Shown one piece after another: positions 1 to 11,209 of a stretch of DNA of 64,000 nt. Source of the DNA: Schistocerca nitens. Its lineage: Eukaryota; Arthropoda; Insecta; Orthoptera; Acrididae. The position numbers were made by a program, and so were the translations under genes. The notes under the pieces were generated by a model. That model was not told the origin of the DNA. It saw only the letters and a list, made by a program, of their open reading frames with translations, and did not search any database. The DNA is taken from the NCBI RefSeq assembly GCF_023898315.1, contig NC_064616.1, positions 710,115,389 through 710,179,388 on the forward strand, given 5' to 3'. How positions within the stretch are numbered: the stretch's first letter is position 1; each line of letters begins with the position of its first letter.

Positions 1-464
1 AATATGGGACCCCTGATAAGTCTAGATGCGACTCTGGCAGGAGGCACTTACGTAAGCATCCTGTCTGCACACCTGCATCCATTCATGTCCATTGTGCATT
101 CCGACGGAATTGGGCAATTCCAACAGAACAATGCGAGACCCCGCACGTCCAGAATTGCTACAGAGTGGCTCCAGGAACACTCTTCTGAGTTTACACACTT
201 CCGTTGCCCACCAGACTCTCCAGACATTAACATTATTGAGCATATCTGGGATGCCTTGCAACGTGCTGTTCAGAAGAGATCTCCAATCCTTCGCACTCCT
301 ACGGATTTATGGACAGCCCTGCAGTATTCAGGGTGTCCATTTCCTCCAGTACTACTTCAGGCATTAGTCGAGTCCACGCCACATCGTGTTGCAGCACCTC
401 TGCTTGTCCGCGGGGGCCGTACACGACATTAGGCGAGTGTAGCAGATTCTTTGGCTCTTCAGTG
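1..464 (+). mobile_element. Tc1-like DNA transposon, 3' part, cut by window edge
   Basis: This is the downstream end of a Tc1/mariner-superfamily transposon whose transposase cuts and pastes DNA at TA sites. A frame from base 4 to 432 encodes the C-terminal part of the DDE domain, with the family signature SPDINIIEHIWDAL around residues 71-84. The element ends at 464 with CTTCAGTG followed by the TA target dinucleotide (465-466), matching the end of the second copy at 5093. The usual second catalytic motif FQQDNARP reads FQQNNARP here, an Asp to Asn change, so the enzyme would be inactive. The first catalytic Asp lies outside the window. Same family as 3675-5093. Confidence 0.85.
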
Positions 465-466
465 TA

Positions 467-1848
467 TTTCAAACGCATGGCATACATTCTCCTTGCAGGT
501 TTCTCTACGATAAACAATGGTGACACACTGTAAAATAAATAAACTACTTCCTTAAAACATCGATTCTTTGTGATACATTCACAATACAGCTTTCCAATTT
601 TCACATCCGATCACGGTGCAGAAATTAAACTACGCTCGCATCAGTCCTGTACAAAATGATCGTTAGTAACTGAGAGTACATCTTACAAAAAAAGAGAGAA
701 TCACACAGCAGCGGTATTTGACATGTGAAATTACACGTCATGTCGCCACTAACTCCGTAAACAGGACATCTATGAAGCAGATGTATACACGGGGATTGCA
801 GTACCTCACAAACACCTGCCGCTAACTTAGAATCGCCGTAGTTATGAAACTGAAGACTCGATTTTATGCCAAGATGCGGCGGGGGAATGGAGTAGCATAA
901 ATCTTCATTCATCTAGACGAATGTGTTAAAACGGGATGGACATGTTTCATCACACATGAGATGGAAGTCCTCTGATGACTGAGAGGTTTGCTGTTAACGA
1001 TCCCAAGTAGACAGTGCTCTAAGTCACACACGAAACACATAGCTGTATATGAGTCAAACGCAGGTTATGTCACACAACTGATGCATCCCGATAGAACAAC
1101 AAGAAAAAATGGTCAAATGACGTGCAGCAACATCTCCCCCCCCCCTCTATCTCTCTAGAATGCATAATCAGTCTACCATTAAATCATTCCTTGTCACAAC
1201 TCCATCTCAACTGGTCACCCCATCCACTCTCTGTCGTTCTTTAATGCAGATACAAGTAAGTTTAGAGGCAGATGGTTCTCTTTCTTCCAGGAAAGCATCA
1301 AAGACAGCAGTCAACTAGCATGTATCACTATTACCTCGATAGACGTGCAGTAGAATGTTGTCTCGACGAAAAATGACTGTTTCCCTGGTTTCTAGAGCTT
1401 CCATGTCAATGTTTTCTCACACTCCTCTTGCTGTTACATACTCGTTCCCATGTATAGGAATTGTTCTGCACCAAGCAGAAGACATTCAAGTACTCTCTCA
1501 ATTTTCCCTCATTTCACCCTATTTTCCCTCAATTTATCCGTATTCCGTCATTTTTCGTAATTTTATCGATTTTATCTCACTTCTATCCATGTGATCATGA
1601 CATCACTTCTCGTTCTGTATTCTAAAATATCTTGGAAATGTAGTACAGTTGCCAGCATCTAGCGCAAATGCACTATTTTTCTGGTCTGGAGACATAGTAT
1701 AGCACTGTACTCGAATGCATCCAGTCACCTCCAACTACATTTTCTACAGTTGCAATGTGTTTGCTCTGTTTTCTGTATGTCTGTGTCCGTGCAACTGTCA
1801 CAGATGGCTCTCATGACCCAGAGTAGACTCGAGCTAGTGTTCAAGTGT
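467..1848. other. No recognised feature
   Basis: I see no convincing gene or repeat family in this stretch. The short reading frames (the longest is 625-912, minus) have no recognisable motif. A short run of C at about 1137-1145 is simple sequence. It is probably old, unassigned intergenic or intronic DNA. Confidence 0.4.
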
Positions 1849-2150
1849 GGATCGGCAACGCATTATATCTACAGCGATGTTGGAACGTGCATCCACAATA
1901 TGCCACGTCCATGGTAGGGTTTGAAGGTGGATCCACCATGCATAATATCCAGAGTGATGTTGGGATGCAGTTACACAATATACCACATCTGGGATAGGGT
2001 TTGAAGATGGATCTGCCACACATTATATCCAGAGCGCTGTTCAGAGGTGGTTCCATGACACGTCACATCTGGGATAGAGCTTGAAGGTGGACCAACTACA
2101 CATTACATCCTGAGATGTAGTCTATGTTCAAAGTTGGATCCACCAGTGGG
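1849..2150. repeat. 80-bp tandem repeat, about 3.7 units
   Basis: Units begin with GGATC or GGACC at 1849, 1929, 2009 and 2089, an exact 80-bp spacing. Each unit carries a variant of CATTATATCCAGAGCGATGTT and later CACATCTGGGATAGGGTTTG. Adjacent units differ at many positions, so the array is not recent. Minus-strand frames across it are a by-product of the repeat and are not called as genes. Confidence 0.8.
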
Positions 2151-3674
2151 AGGACCGGATCATGATTTCTCAGCTGGCCAGCTCTTTGGACACACAGTAT
2201 GCTTGGTAGATGGCGCTGGACTAACTGGAGGTGAAGCGTTATTTGTGTTAGTACTGTTAATAATTTATATCTGTATTCCATGTAGTGTCACTTGCACTTT
2301 GTGGAATTTAAACACCCTGGGTGTATCCACACTCTGTGTCCCCAGTCGTTTATAAGGTGAGTTGCAGAAGAGTTAGTATAATATATGTAGTTTCATTTTG
2401 TGACATAGTGGGGTGGAGAGAAAGGGGAATTGCCTGCTTGCTTTTAATTTAGCAGGTCTCTGAATGAGGGAAGTGCATGAGGAAAATCTGGCAACGTACC
2501 CCACTCTCACGCTTCTAACCTCAACCGCCGTCTTTCCACCCTCTTAAACCACCAGAACACAGTTTATCCCCTAATATAGCTCCACTGCAGTTACATGTCG
2601 TACAAACATGTAACATTTGTTCTTAAACCACATTATTTAACAATATACATTAATTTTATGCCATTAAAGAAATATTTTTAATAATCTGTGGTTTTTTTAT
2701 CCCCTGCAATGCAGAAACTTTCCATGACAAAAAATGAATAGAACCTTTTTTGTAAGAAATTTGATGTAGGATAATTTTGTACAAGCAAACATTTTCGCTA
2801 GATGGTGAAGTGTTCGAGATATTCAGGAAAAGTCTAGACAAGTGACTTTTATATTCTCCCCTCCCCCCCTCCCCACCAAACCCCACACACCGTTGGGTAG
2901 GATTTGTTCTATGTTGTTCATGACACTGTCCCTGCCACTGTACAAAATTTTGCGATTGCGTGAACGTTTTCCCCTAATTTTGCTTCGTTGACTATTTAAC
3001 ACACAGAATTTATTATTATTTTAGCATTACAATGTTACATTATTTCAGCACTGAACATTTCACGTATTTATTGACTCTTTTGAGGTATTATCATAAAGCT
3101 ACAAGCTCAAGAAAGACCTTTGCAATGATCAATTAAATCAGTTTTTCGAAGTAAAGTAGCAAAAGTGGAATAAGTGTGATGTAATCAGTTCAGAAAAAAG
3201 ATACGATTGTGTTCACAATTCTCCATTTCCAACTCCATCTGTGAAGAATGACGTTTCTTCGTTTGTTGACAGAAGTAGTTAAATCGATGCTCACTGATTG
3301 GAAATACTAATTAATATATAGGTAAGTACGGGGGAAAAAAAAGAATCTGAAACAGACTGTCGCATAACACACAGTTCATAGACGCTACGTACTCAGGATT
3401 ATCAGTGGCTGCCACTGATATGTGAAGCTGGGTATTGCACCAAAATATCAATGATGCCTTTTTATATGAAACGCTTAAACAGAGAAAATTCGTGGTCTGG
3501 CTTGCTGTCATTCGTTATAATGTAAACACCTCTAGAATTCATAGTGTACGAAGGTCACAAAATCCCATTTGTTAAATCCAATTTACAATACTGAGAAAAT
3601 TAGAGCTGCGACAGAAAAAGATCTTTTGCAAACAGCATGCTGCGGTTCATTGTCTATCCATAAAAACTGTTATA
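2151..3674. other. No recognised feature
   Basis: This is AT-rich unassigned sequence between the 80-bp array and the second Tc1-like element. Short open frames at 2134-2355, 2656-2886 and 3311-3511 show no family motif and look like chance. Confidence 0.4.
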
Positions 3675-5093
3675 CACTGAAGCGCGAAAGAAACTGATAT
3701 AGGCATGCATATTCAAATACACAGATATGTAAACAGGAAGAATATAGCGCTACGGTCGGCAACGCTTATACAGTATAAGAAAACAAGTATCTGATGAAGA
3801 TTTTAGTTCGGTTACTGCTCCTACAATGGCAGATTATCAAGATTTAAGTGAGTTTGAACGTTGTGTTATAGTCGGCAAACAAGCATGGGACACAGCATCT
3901 CCGAGATAGAGATGAGGTGGGGATTTTCCCGTACGACTATTTCACGAGTGTACCGTGAATATCAGGAATCCAGTAAAACATCAAATTTCCGAGATCACTG
4001 CGGCAGGAAAAAAATCCTGCAACAACGGGACCAACGACGACTGAAGAGAAGCGTTCAACGTAACAGAAGTGCTACGCTTCCACAGATTTCAAAAATGGTA
4101 CAAATGGCTCTGAGCACTATGCGACTTAACTTCTGAGGTCATCAGTCGCCTAGAACTTAGAACTAATTAAACCTAACCAACCTAAGGACATCACACACAC
4201 CCATGCCCGAGGCAGGATTCGAACCTGCGACCGTAGCGGTCGCTCTGCTCCAGACTGTAGCGCCTAGAACCACACGGCCACTCCGGAAGGCGCAGATTTC
4301 AATGTTGGGCCATCAACAAGTGTCAGCGTGCGAACCATTCAACGAAACATCATGTATATGGGCTTTCAGAGCCGAAGGCTCACTCGTGTACCCTTCATGA
4401 CTGCACGACACAAAGCTTCACGCCTCGTCTGGGCCCGTCAAAACCTACATTGGACTGTTGATGACTGGAAACATGTTGCCTTGTCTTACGAGTCTCGTTT
4501 CAAATCATATCGAGCTGATGGATGTGTACTAGTATGGAGACAACCTCATGAGTCTATCGACCCTGCATGTCACCAGTGGACTGTTCAAGCTGGTGGAGGC
4601 ACTGTAATGGTATCGAGCGTGTGCAGTTGGAGTGATATGGGACCCCTGATACGTCTAGATACAACTCTGACAGGTGACATGTACGTATCTATCCTGTCTG
4701 ACTATGTGCATCCATTCATGTCCATTGTGCATTCCGACGGATTGGGCAATTCCAGCAGGACAATACGACACCCCACACGTCCAGAATTGCTACAGAGTGG
4801 CTCCAGAAACACTCTTCTGAGTTTACAACTTCCGCTGGCCCCAAACTCCCCAGACATGAATATTATTGAGCATATCTGGGATGCCTTGTAACGTGCTGTT
4901 CGGAAGAGATCTCCACTTCCTCGTGCTCTTACGGATTTATGGACAACCCTACAGGATTTGTGGTGTCAGTTCCCTCCAGCACTACTTCAGGCATTAGTCC
5001 AGTCCATGCCACGTAGCGTTGCGCACTTCTGCGTGCTCATGGGAGCCCTACACGATAGTGGGCAGGTGTTTCAGTTTCTTTGGCTCTTCAGTG
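3675..5093 (+). mobile_element. Tc1-like DNA transposon, full length but broken, with SINE inside
   Basis: Inverted ends are visible: the left end starts CACTGAAGCGCGAAAGAAAC at 3675 and the right end, read in reverse, starts CACTGAAGAGCCAAAGAAAC at 5093. The left flank is TA and the right flank is CA, a one-base change from TA. The transposase start MADYQDLSEFERCVIVG lies at 3825. A helix-turn-helix part (GHSISEIEMRWGFSRTTIS) follows in another frame near 3885-3945, so there is a frameshift. The DDE half runs from about 4328 to 4891. The first catalytic Asp region reads SYESRF instead of SDESRF. The second (FQQDNTTPH) is out of frame with it, and a stop follows IIEHIWDAL. The SINE at 4093-4292 splits the coding region. 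It is inactive. Confidence 0.88.
4093..4292 (-). mobile_element. SINE, head type A, inserted in Tc1-like element
   Basis: A 200-bp tRNA-derived SINE read on the minus strand. The RNA polymerase III B box (GGTTCGAATCC) lies in the head at the right, and the shared tail ending CTCAGAGCCATTTG lies at the left. It is flanked by a perfect 10-bp target duplication, CAGATTTCAA (4083-4092 and 4293-4302). It is therefore younger than the transposon. It depends on a LINE for reverse transcription. Confidence 0.92.
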
Positions 5094-5357
5094 CAGTAGC
5101 TCTTGTAGAGTAAGCAAGTTTGTGATGATCTAATCTTTCCACACACTGTTGATCACAACATTTGACTTTGACAAAAGTGGATTTATACAAATTGAGGTAC
5201 TCATAGTTGGATCTCTGTTGTGCTGTCTGACAGACAGAGGGAATCAAATTATTGTTTGCAGGGTTTTAAATCTAGATTTTCTGAAAAAGTCTGATAGTAT
5301 TGAAGTAATACTTGGTTCTTTGAATTTGACATCAGTTATTGATTTCACTACTCAGGT

Positions 5358-5558
5358 TCAAAATGGTTCAAATGGCTCTGAGCACTATGGGACTTAACTT
5401 CTTAGGTCATCAGTCCCCTAGAACTTAGAACTACTGAAGCCTAACTAACCTTAGGGCATCACACACATCCATGCCCGAGGCAGGATTCGAACCTGCGACC
5501 GTAGCGGTCGCGCGGTTCCAGACTGTAGCGCCTAGAACCGCTCAGCCACTCCGGCCGG
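5358..5558 (-). mobile_element. SINE, head type A, inserted in LINE endonuclease region
   Basis: A complete 201-bp minus-strand copy with B box and shared tail, flanked by a perfect 10-bp target duplication, CTACTCAGGT (5348-5357 and 5559-5568). The LINE reading frame resumes directly after it, so the SINE is younger than the LINE. Its tRNA-like head has a self-complementary GCGACCG/CGGTCGC arm, as in class II tRNAs (Ser or Leu type). Confidence 0.93.
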
Positions 5559-7899
5559 CTACTCAGGTAGTACAGGAAAGCAGCTCTCTGACAGATAATA
5601 TTTTTATTGACCAAGTTGAATTTAATTAAATAAAAACTTTTCCTGTTAAGAATGGTCTTTCAGATCATGATGAGAGCTGGTTACAGTATATGACATAGCT
5701 CATACAGTAATGCAAAATAGTCCTCCAAAATATTGTGTTCAAATAATAGTTTAATAATTTGCAATTATATTTAGGGAAAGCTTTCAACAGTTAGACTGAG
5801 ATGAGGTGTACAGAGAATCTGATGCAAATTTCAAATTTAACCTATTTCATGGTACCTTTGTGAGCGTATTTGAAAACAGTTTCTCTAATAAAACAGTAAA
5901 AAATAATCATAAAGAACCACCTAAAAAGCGGTGGCGTACTAAAGGGATAAAAATATTTTGTGAACAGTAAAGGGAAATCTATCTTTCAGCTAGAAGGAGT
6001 GATGATCCAGAAACAGTCAAATTTATAAAAACTACTGCACTATATTAAAAAAAAGATATCATAAAGCCCAAAAGTATGTGCATTATGTCTGAGATTAGCA
6101 CCTGTGATAATAAAATTAAAACAATTTGCAATATTCTTGAAAGGGAAATAGGGCAGTTGAGAGCACAGAAAGACTGTATTTCCATCAAACTAAGTGAAAC
6201 GTTTGCTAACAAAAAGTCATAAATAGAAAATATTTTTAACAATCAATTTTTAAGTATTGTAGGAAAATAGGATCCAGCTGTTCATTAGAAAATGCAGGGC
6301 TGTATATAGAAGAGGCAATACCTATGTAGTTTGATAAAAATGAAATTCAACCCACCTCTCCTACTGAAATAAGGAACATAATAAATTTACTCAAAAGTAA
6401 AAGCTCTAATGGAATTGATGGCATTTCTGATGAAGTGCTAAAAGCTTGTTCCCAACAGATAAGCAGGATTCTCAGCCACATATGAAGTAGCTCACTGAAA
6501 TCGGGCATTTTTGTGGATGGACTAAAATATGCTATTATTAAATCATTGTATAAAAAGGGGGATAGGTATGACGCTAACCACTGCTGCCCAACCTCTTTTG
6601 ATTGCTTTATCCAAAGTTCTTGGAGAAAGTAACGCATGCAATAGTAGCTTCACATATTTGTAAAAATGAAGTACTAAAGAAATGTCAGTTTGGTTTTGAG
6701 AAAGGTTTTTCAACAGATAATGCTCTCTGTGCCCTCACTGATCAAATATTAAATTCTCTGAATAATCAAACATCACCCATTGGGATTTTTTTTATCTCTT
6801 AAAGGCTTTTGACTGTGTGAATCGTGAAATTTTTCTGGATAAGATTAAGTATTGTGATATGAGTGGGACAGTGCATAAATTATTTAACTGATATTTACCT
6901 GAAATAATGCAGAAGGTTGAAATTAACAAAACAGATAGTCTGTAAAAATCAACAGAGACCTCTAACTGGAGAGGTATCAAGAATGGCATCCCACAGGGTT
7001 TAGTCTTGGGTCAATTATTGTTTGTGACATATATTAATGACTTGCCACTCTATATTCATGAAGGTGCAAAGCTAGTTCTTGTTGCTGATTATACAAGTAT
7101 AGTAATCACACCCAACAAACAAGAATTAGCTGAGGAAATTCTAAATGTCTTTAAGAAAATTATTAAGTGGTCCTCTGCAAATGGACTCTCGCTAAATTTT
7201 GAGTACGTATAGTTCTGTAAAGTAAATGGCATAACACCATTCATAAGTATAGACTTTGAAAAGAAGTCTATTGCTAAGGCAGAATATTAAAAATTTCTGG
7301 ATGTGTGCATTGATGAGGAATTGAATTGGAAGAAATGCATTGATGATCTGCTTAAACGTTTATGTCAGCTACTGATCCTATTAGATTTATTGCTAATTTT
7401 GGTAATAAACATAGTAAATTAGCCAATTATGCCTATTTCCATTCACTGCTTTCATAGGGCATCATATTTTGTAGTAACTCATCATCAAGAGAAAATGTAT
7501 TCATTACACAAAAGCATGTAATCAGAACAATACGTGGAGCTCTCCCAAGATCACCTTGCAAATATTTATTTAAGGAGCTAGGGGTATGCACTGTACCTTA
7601 ACAATATGTGTATTCACTTATGAAATTTGTTATTAATAACCCATTCCAGTTCACAAATAATAGCAAAGTGTATGGCTACAACACTAGGAAAAATGATGAT
7701 CTTCACTATTCCGGGTTAAATCTGAGTTTGGCATAGAAATGGATAAATTATACTGCCACAAAAGTCTTTGTTCATTTATCAAATAGCATTAAAAGTCAAC
7801 AGATAGCCAACCAGCATTTAAAAACAAAATAAGAGGATTTCTGAATCAAAACTCCATCTACTCAACAGATGAACTTTTAGATATGAAGTAGTAATTGCA

Positions 7900-7900
7900 A

Positions 7901-7934
<34 letters not shown>
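7900..7934. repeat. (AAT)n microsatellite
   Basis: About 11 AAT units within the 3' untranslated part of the decayed LINE. Confidence 0.95.
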
Positions 7935-8035
7935 TCATGTAAAGAAACCTTATGTTAAACTGACATGTTCCACATCACTATGAAATACCGTATTCATGAT
8001 CTATGGAACAAGTATTCCTGTAATGTATTGTAATG

Positions 8036-8780
8036 AAGCCTGATACTGCAGTAAGTGAAAAGCACATACAACTGCAAAGATGGAATACACAAGCATATGA
8101 CACCATTGCAAAACAGTATAGTGATCCTTCATTTTTCAATGTTATTAAATTCATTGTTAAAATTCTTGATGGTTAGCAAATGAGTGATGAGCAGATACAA
8201 CCACTGGTTGACTGTTAGTAGTAACAGCTCATTCACATCAAACTGCAGTAACTTTTACACAGTGGCGACTGTTGTGGAAGAGCGCAAGAGCACATTAACA
8301 CCATAACTTTTAACACCTTGCGGATTTATTGGTTATTTTTCTTTGAATGCTGTTAAATATAATGTGCATGTGGTAATTTGAAATATATGGCACTAAATCT
8401 ACCGCGATATGCTACATAGTTGCTCCTCTATACTCAGTGAAACCAGGCATCAGCATCGCAAGCACAACTTCAGTTGTGCATGTTTTAAGGAGCTTTTGTA
8501 CATGTGCAAATGGTGTGACCTGCCTTAAATGTGCCAAGAGCCATATGGATCTGATAAATAACAGTTAACCTTTACCACTCTTCCACACATTTACATCAAT
8601 GCCACCAGGTAGTAACACACTGCAACAGACTTTTTTCCTTGCTTGCTTGGCATAAATCCTGCTAGATGGTTGCACACTCCTCATATATACCAGTTTAAGT
8701 AAAAAAATCTTTTAGGTTTCAGTTTTTACAGCACTTTGCAACAATAGTCAAGATTAGGTATTTTTTGTATGATAAGTTTA
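8036..8780. other. No recognised feature
   Basis: AT-rich sequence between two LINE ends with no gene-like frame. A TGGCGACT-containing stretch near 8263 recalls retroelement primer sites, but I found no flanking terminal repeats to support that. Confidence 0.35.
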
Positions 8781-9015
8781 TTAATCGTGCATAACAATGT
8801 TTCATTGTGACAGCATGTTAATTCCGCAAATATTAGCTGTTCCAGTTTACTGTATTGTATTTACCTATTTCGACAATCTCCTGACAAATGATCATGGTAG
8901 TAAGTATTATATTCAAATGTTTTATGTTATACTTTCTGACATGTTCCACACCCAAGAGAATCATCTCATTTTTTGGGTCTATGGAATGAAAACTGAATCT
9001 AATCTAATCTAATCT
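8781..9015 (+). mobile_element. LINE 3' end fragment with AATCT tail
   Basis: The stretch CTGACATGTTCCACACC near 8936 and GGGTCTATGGAATG near 8975 matches in layout the 3' end of the LINE at 5107-8035. The tail is (AATCT)3 at about 8997-9014. No coding part remains, so this looks like a strongly 5'-truncated insertion of a related family. The left boundary is uncertain. Confidence 0.55.
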
Positions 9016-9460
9016 CAGAAGCTGGTGTCTTGAAACTAATATTGTAATCAGTCACAAGAATTGTTCTCAAGTAATCATACATCACTTTCATTTCTGGGAG
9101 GGCTCCTGAATTATAAATACTCCATAATTTGTGAATACATAGTTCCATAAGCAAGTACAATCTCGTACATTTGGGTCTACAGTAGTGAGAATCGACTGGC
9201 TGTAGTTTTTCAATGAAGACTTTAACCTCTTCTCGTATTTTGAGACACTTGGGAGATTTCGTGTCACCTCATCTATTCTCCTTTGGTGACGGACCTGTGG
9301 TGAATGGTTTCTTACACACTCCTTTCACTCTGTCCTTGCCTATGCACAGTATTGATAAGAAGGTCTTCTGACAAATCTGCGCTAATTTGGCCCACTGCTT
9401 GCCTCGATTCTGATGAAATACTTGACTGACATGCATTTCCTGAAACTGTTCGGCTCCACA

Positions 9461-9662
9461 AAAAAAAATGGCTCTGAGCACTATGGGACTTAACATCTAT
9501 GGTCATCAGTCCCCTAGAACTTAGAACTACTTAAACCTAACTAACCTAAGGACATCACACAACACCCAGTCATCACGAGGCAGAGAAAATCCCTGGCCCC
9601 GCCGGGAATCGAACCCGGGAGCGGGAAGCGAGAACGCTACCGCACGACCACGAGCTGCGGAC
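9461..9662 (-). mobile_element. SINE, head type B, left member of composite
   Basis: Minus-strand SINE whose head differs from type A (B box GGTTCGATTCC, A-box-like TGGTCGTGCGG) but whose tail is the same. The tail side abuts TTCGGCTCCACA (9449-9460). The head side abuts a different 13-mer, AAAACACTACTTA (9663-9675). Its two flanks therefore do not match each other; each matches a flank of the right-hand SINE. Confidence 0.9.
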
Positions 9663-9834
9663 AAAACACTACTTATTTTGTTACGACATTTCAATAAAAA
9701 TGGCAAATGTATACAGTAAATTCCATGTTAAGACTTACCTTTTTTGCTGCCACCCTTTCATCTTAGTCCGAATTACTTTATTGGAGCCGGCTGCTGTGCA
9801 CCTCCCTTCCACCCGCTATAGAAAACACTACTTA
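9663..9834. other. Unique spacer of SINE composite
   Basis: A 172-bp segment that begins and ends with the same 13-mer, AAAACACTACTTA (9663-9675 and 9822-9834). The unique inner part is 9676-9821. It separates the two type-B SINEs and does not resemble the surrounding transposase-like gene. It may be DNA carried in from another locus. Confidence 0.75.
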
Positions 9835-10037
9835 ATGGCTCTGAGCACTATGGGACTTAACATTTATGATCATCAGTCCCCTAGAACTGAGAACTACTTA
9901 AACCTAACTAACCTAAGGACAGCACCCAACACCCAGCCATCACGAGGCAGAGAAAATCCCTGACCCCGCCGGGAATCGAACCCGGGAACCCGGGCGTGGG
10001 AAGCGAGAACGCTACCGCACGACCACGAGATGCGGGC
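9835..10037 (-). mobile_element. SINE, head type B, right member of composite
   Basis: A second minus-strand type-B SINE. Its tail side abuts AAAACACTACTTA (9822-9834) and its head side abuts TTCGGCTCCACA (10038-10049). It differs from the left member by scattered substitutions and by a small insertion after the B box region (an extra CCCGGG-containing stretch), so the two are not a fresh exact duplication. Confidence 0.9.
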
Positions 10038-10510
10038 TTCGGCTCCACAGCTCTCTCTCTTTTAAGCGCTTCTTGAGTTATCTCAGAATAAATTCATCTT
10101 GTCTCACCGTGTCACTAAGCTCATAATACGCTTGCTGAAGTCCCCTTACATCTTGCATTTTAAGTTCATTGCACTGGAAGACAGTTTTCGCGTATTTGCA
10201 AGTGGGCATTGTTGGCAGGTGTTCTGAAACATACCTGAAACGAAGGATTAAAAGTAAGGCAGTGCTATGGTTTACAAAATAAATCTGACCAACTTCAATA
10301 GTTTTTCTAAGGAAAGACTGAGACAGACAAAAGGTTATGTTCAAGCAAAATATAGGTAAGAGTGTATATCTGTTTTGTTTAACTGTATTCTTTTTCCATC
10401 TTGAAGGATCTTTTGTCTTACTGCTATGTATATCGCTGATCTCCAGTACACTTCCGTTTTCTGTTACTACAGAGAATAAGGTACATTGTATTACTGAAAC
10501 ACGAAACACC

Positions 10511-11209
10511 AGTGGTATGTCTTACAAACACGTGCATGTGAGAAACTAGCGCGAAATAATCGGGAACAGTATTGTCAACTGTTTCAAAGAATACACAGTG
10601 TACTTGGCACTTCATAGACATCGTACTAACGTTTACTTCATATAGTGTTATTTGAGATACATTCCAATTGTGGTAGCACATGGATAAGATGAATTTTTGA
10701 AACAACATTTTAGGATAAGGCAGGTTTTAGAAACGTCGCCTGAATTTGTGCTATATTTACACGGGGAAAAAGCGGGTTTAGGAACTTTTCTTTTGTTGTT
10801 GGAAAAGATACCAAATAACATGAGTTATAGAGATAAGGCAATAACTCAATTTTCATAAAAAATGGGTAAGATGGATTTTGGAACCGTTCGCCACAATTAT
10901 TATTATTACTGTTATTATTATTGGCAGTGGCTGTAAGTGTATAAATATGCTGATTAGCATAACTGTTATACAGTAGATGCTATTAATTTCACACTCTCAT
11001 ATTTATCTGAATATAAAGATTTGTGAACACTGAGAACCATATTCACGAGCCGCCAGTGCTATTATAGCAATGGTAGCAGGGTACAGGTTGTGCATTTGTT
11101 TACGTGATATGCTGAGTGGTTAAAAAACGTCAAATGAGCAACAATATGTATAATTATCAAATACGTTGCCACTTCATAATGCCTCTAGTGCGGTTACTAT
11201 AGAGACTTG
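10511..11209. other. No recognised feature
   Basis: AT-rich sequence with short (ATT)n-like runs near 10897-10922. I see no motif-bearing frame. Confidence 0.35.

Larger units (their letters stand above)
5107..8035 (+). mobile_element. Non-LTR retrotransposon (CR1/Jockey superfamily type), 5'-truncated and decayed
   Basis: The left part encodes the end of an apurinic-type endonuclease domain, with LDFLKKSDSIE and LNLTSVIDF near 5270-5350. It resumes after the SINE with DNIFID and NGLSDHD near 5600-5670. The reverse transcriptase follows in several frames: a motif A relic (LKAFDCVNREIF, about 6800-6835), GIPQGLVLGQLLFVTYINDL (about 6982-7041), and the catalytic box read as VADYTS (about 7084-7101), where the second Asp of FADD is replaced by Tyr. 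The 3' region contains an (AAT)n run and the motif GACATGTTCC with GATCTATGGAAC near 7960-8010. There are many stops and frameshifts. The start just after the Tc1-like element is approximate. Confidence 0.8.
9016..10510 (-). pseudogene. Transposase-like gene of an insect family I cannot name, split by SINEs
   Basis: Minus-strand segments outside the SINE composite read as coding. Upstream (about 10078-10200) are FQCNELKMQDV and DTVRQDEFILR. Downstream (about 9290-9400) are KTFLSILCIGKDRVKGVC and GPSPKENR. Further on (about 9030-9230) are SHYCRPKCTRLYLLMELCI and YDYLRTILVTDYN. I recognise this order from abundant uncharacterised insect transposase-like proteins (Cys/His N-terminus, a KTFL-RVKG-KENRGGD block, then SHY-CR-YL), but I do not know the superfamily name. 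The segments lie in different frames and stops occur between them, so the gene is dead. The SINE composite inserted at 9461-10037. Confidence 0.5.

Noticed and set aside
10078-10509. A 143-residue minus-strand protein as an intact gene
   Set aside because: Only its C-terminal part resembles the transposase-like family. It runs straight into the SINE-interrupted remainder, so it is a fragment of the pseudogene.
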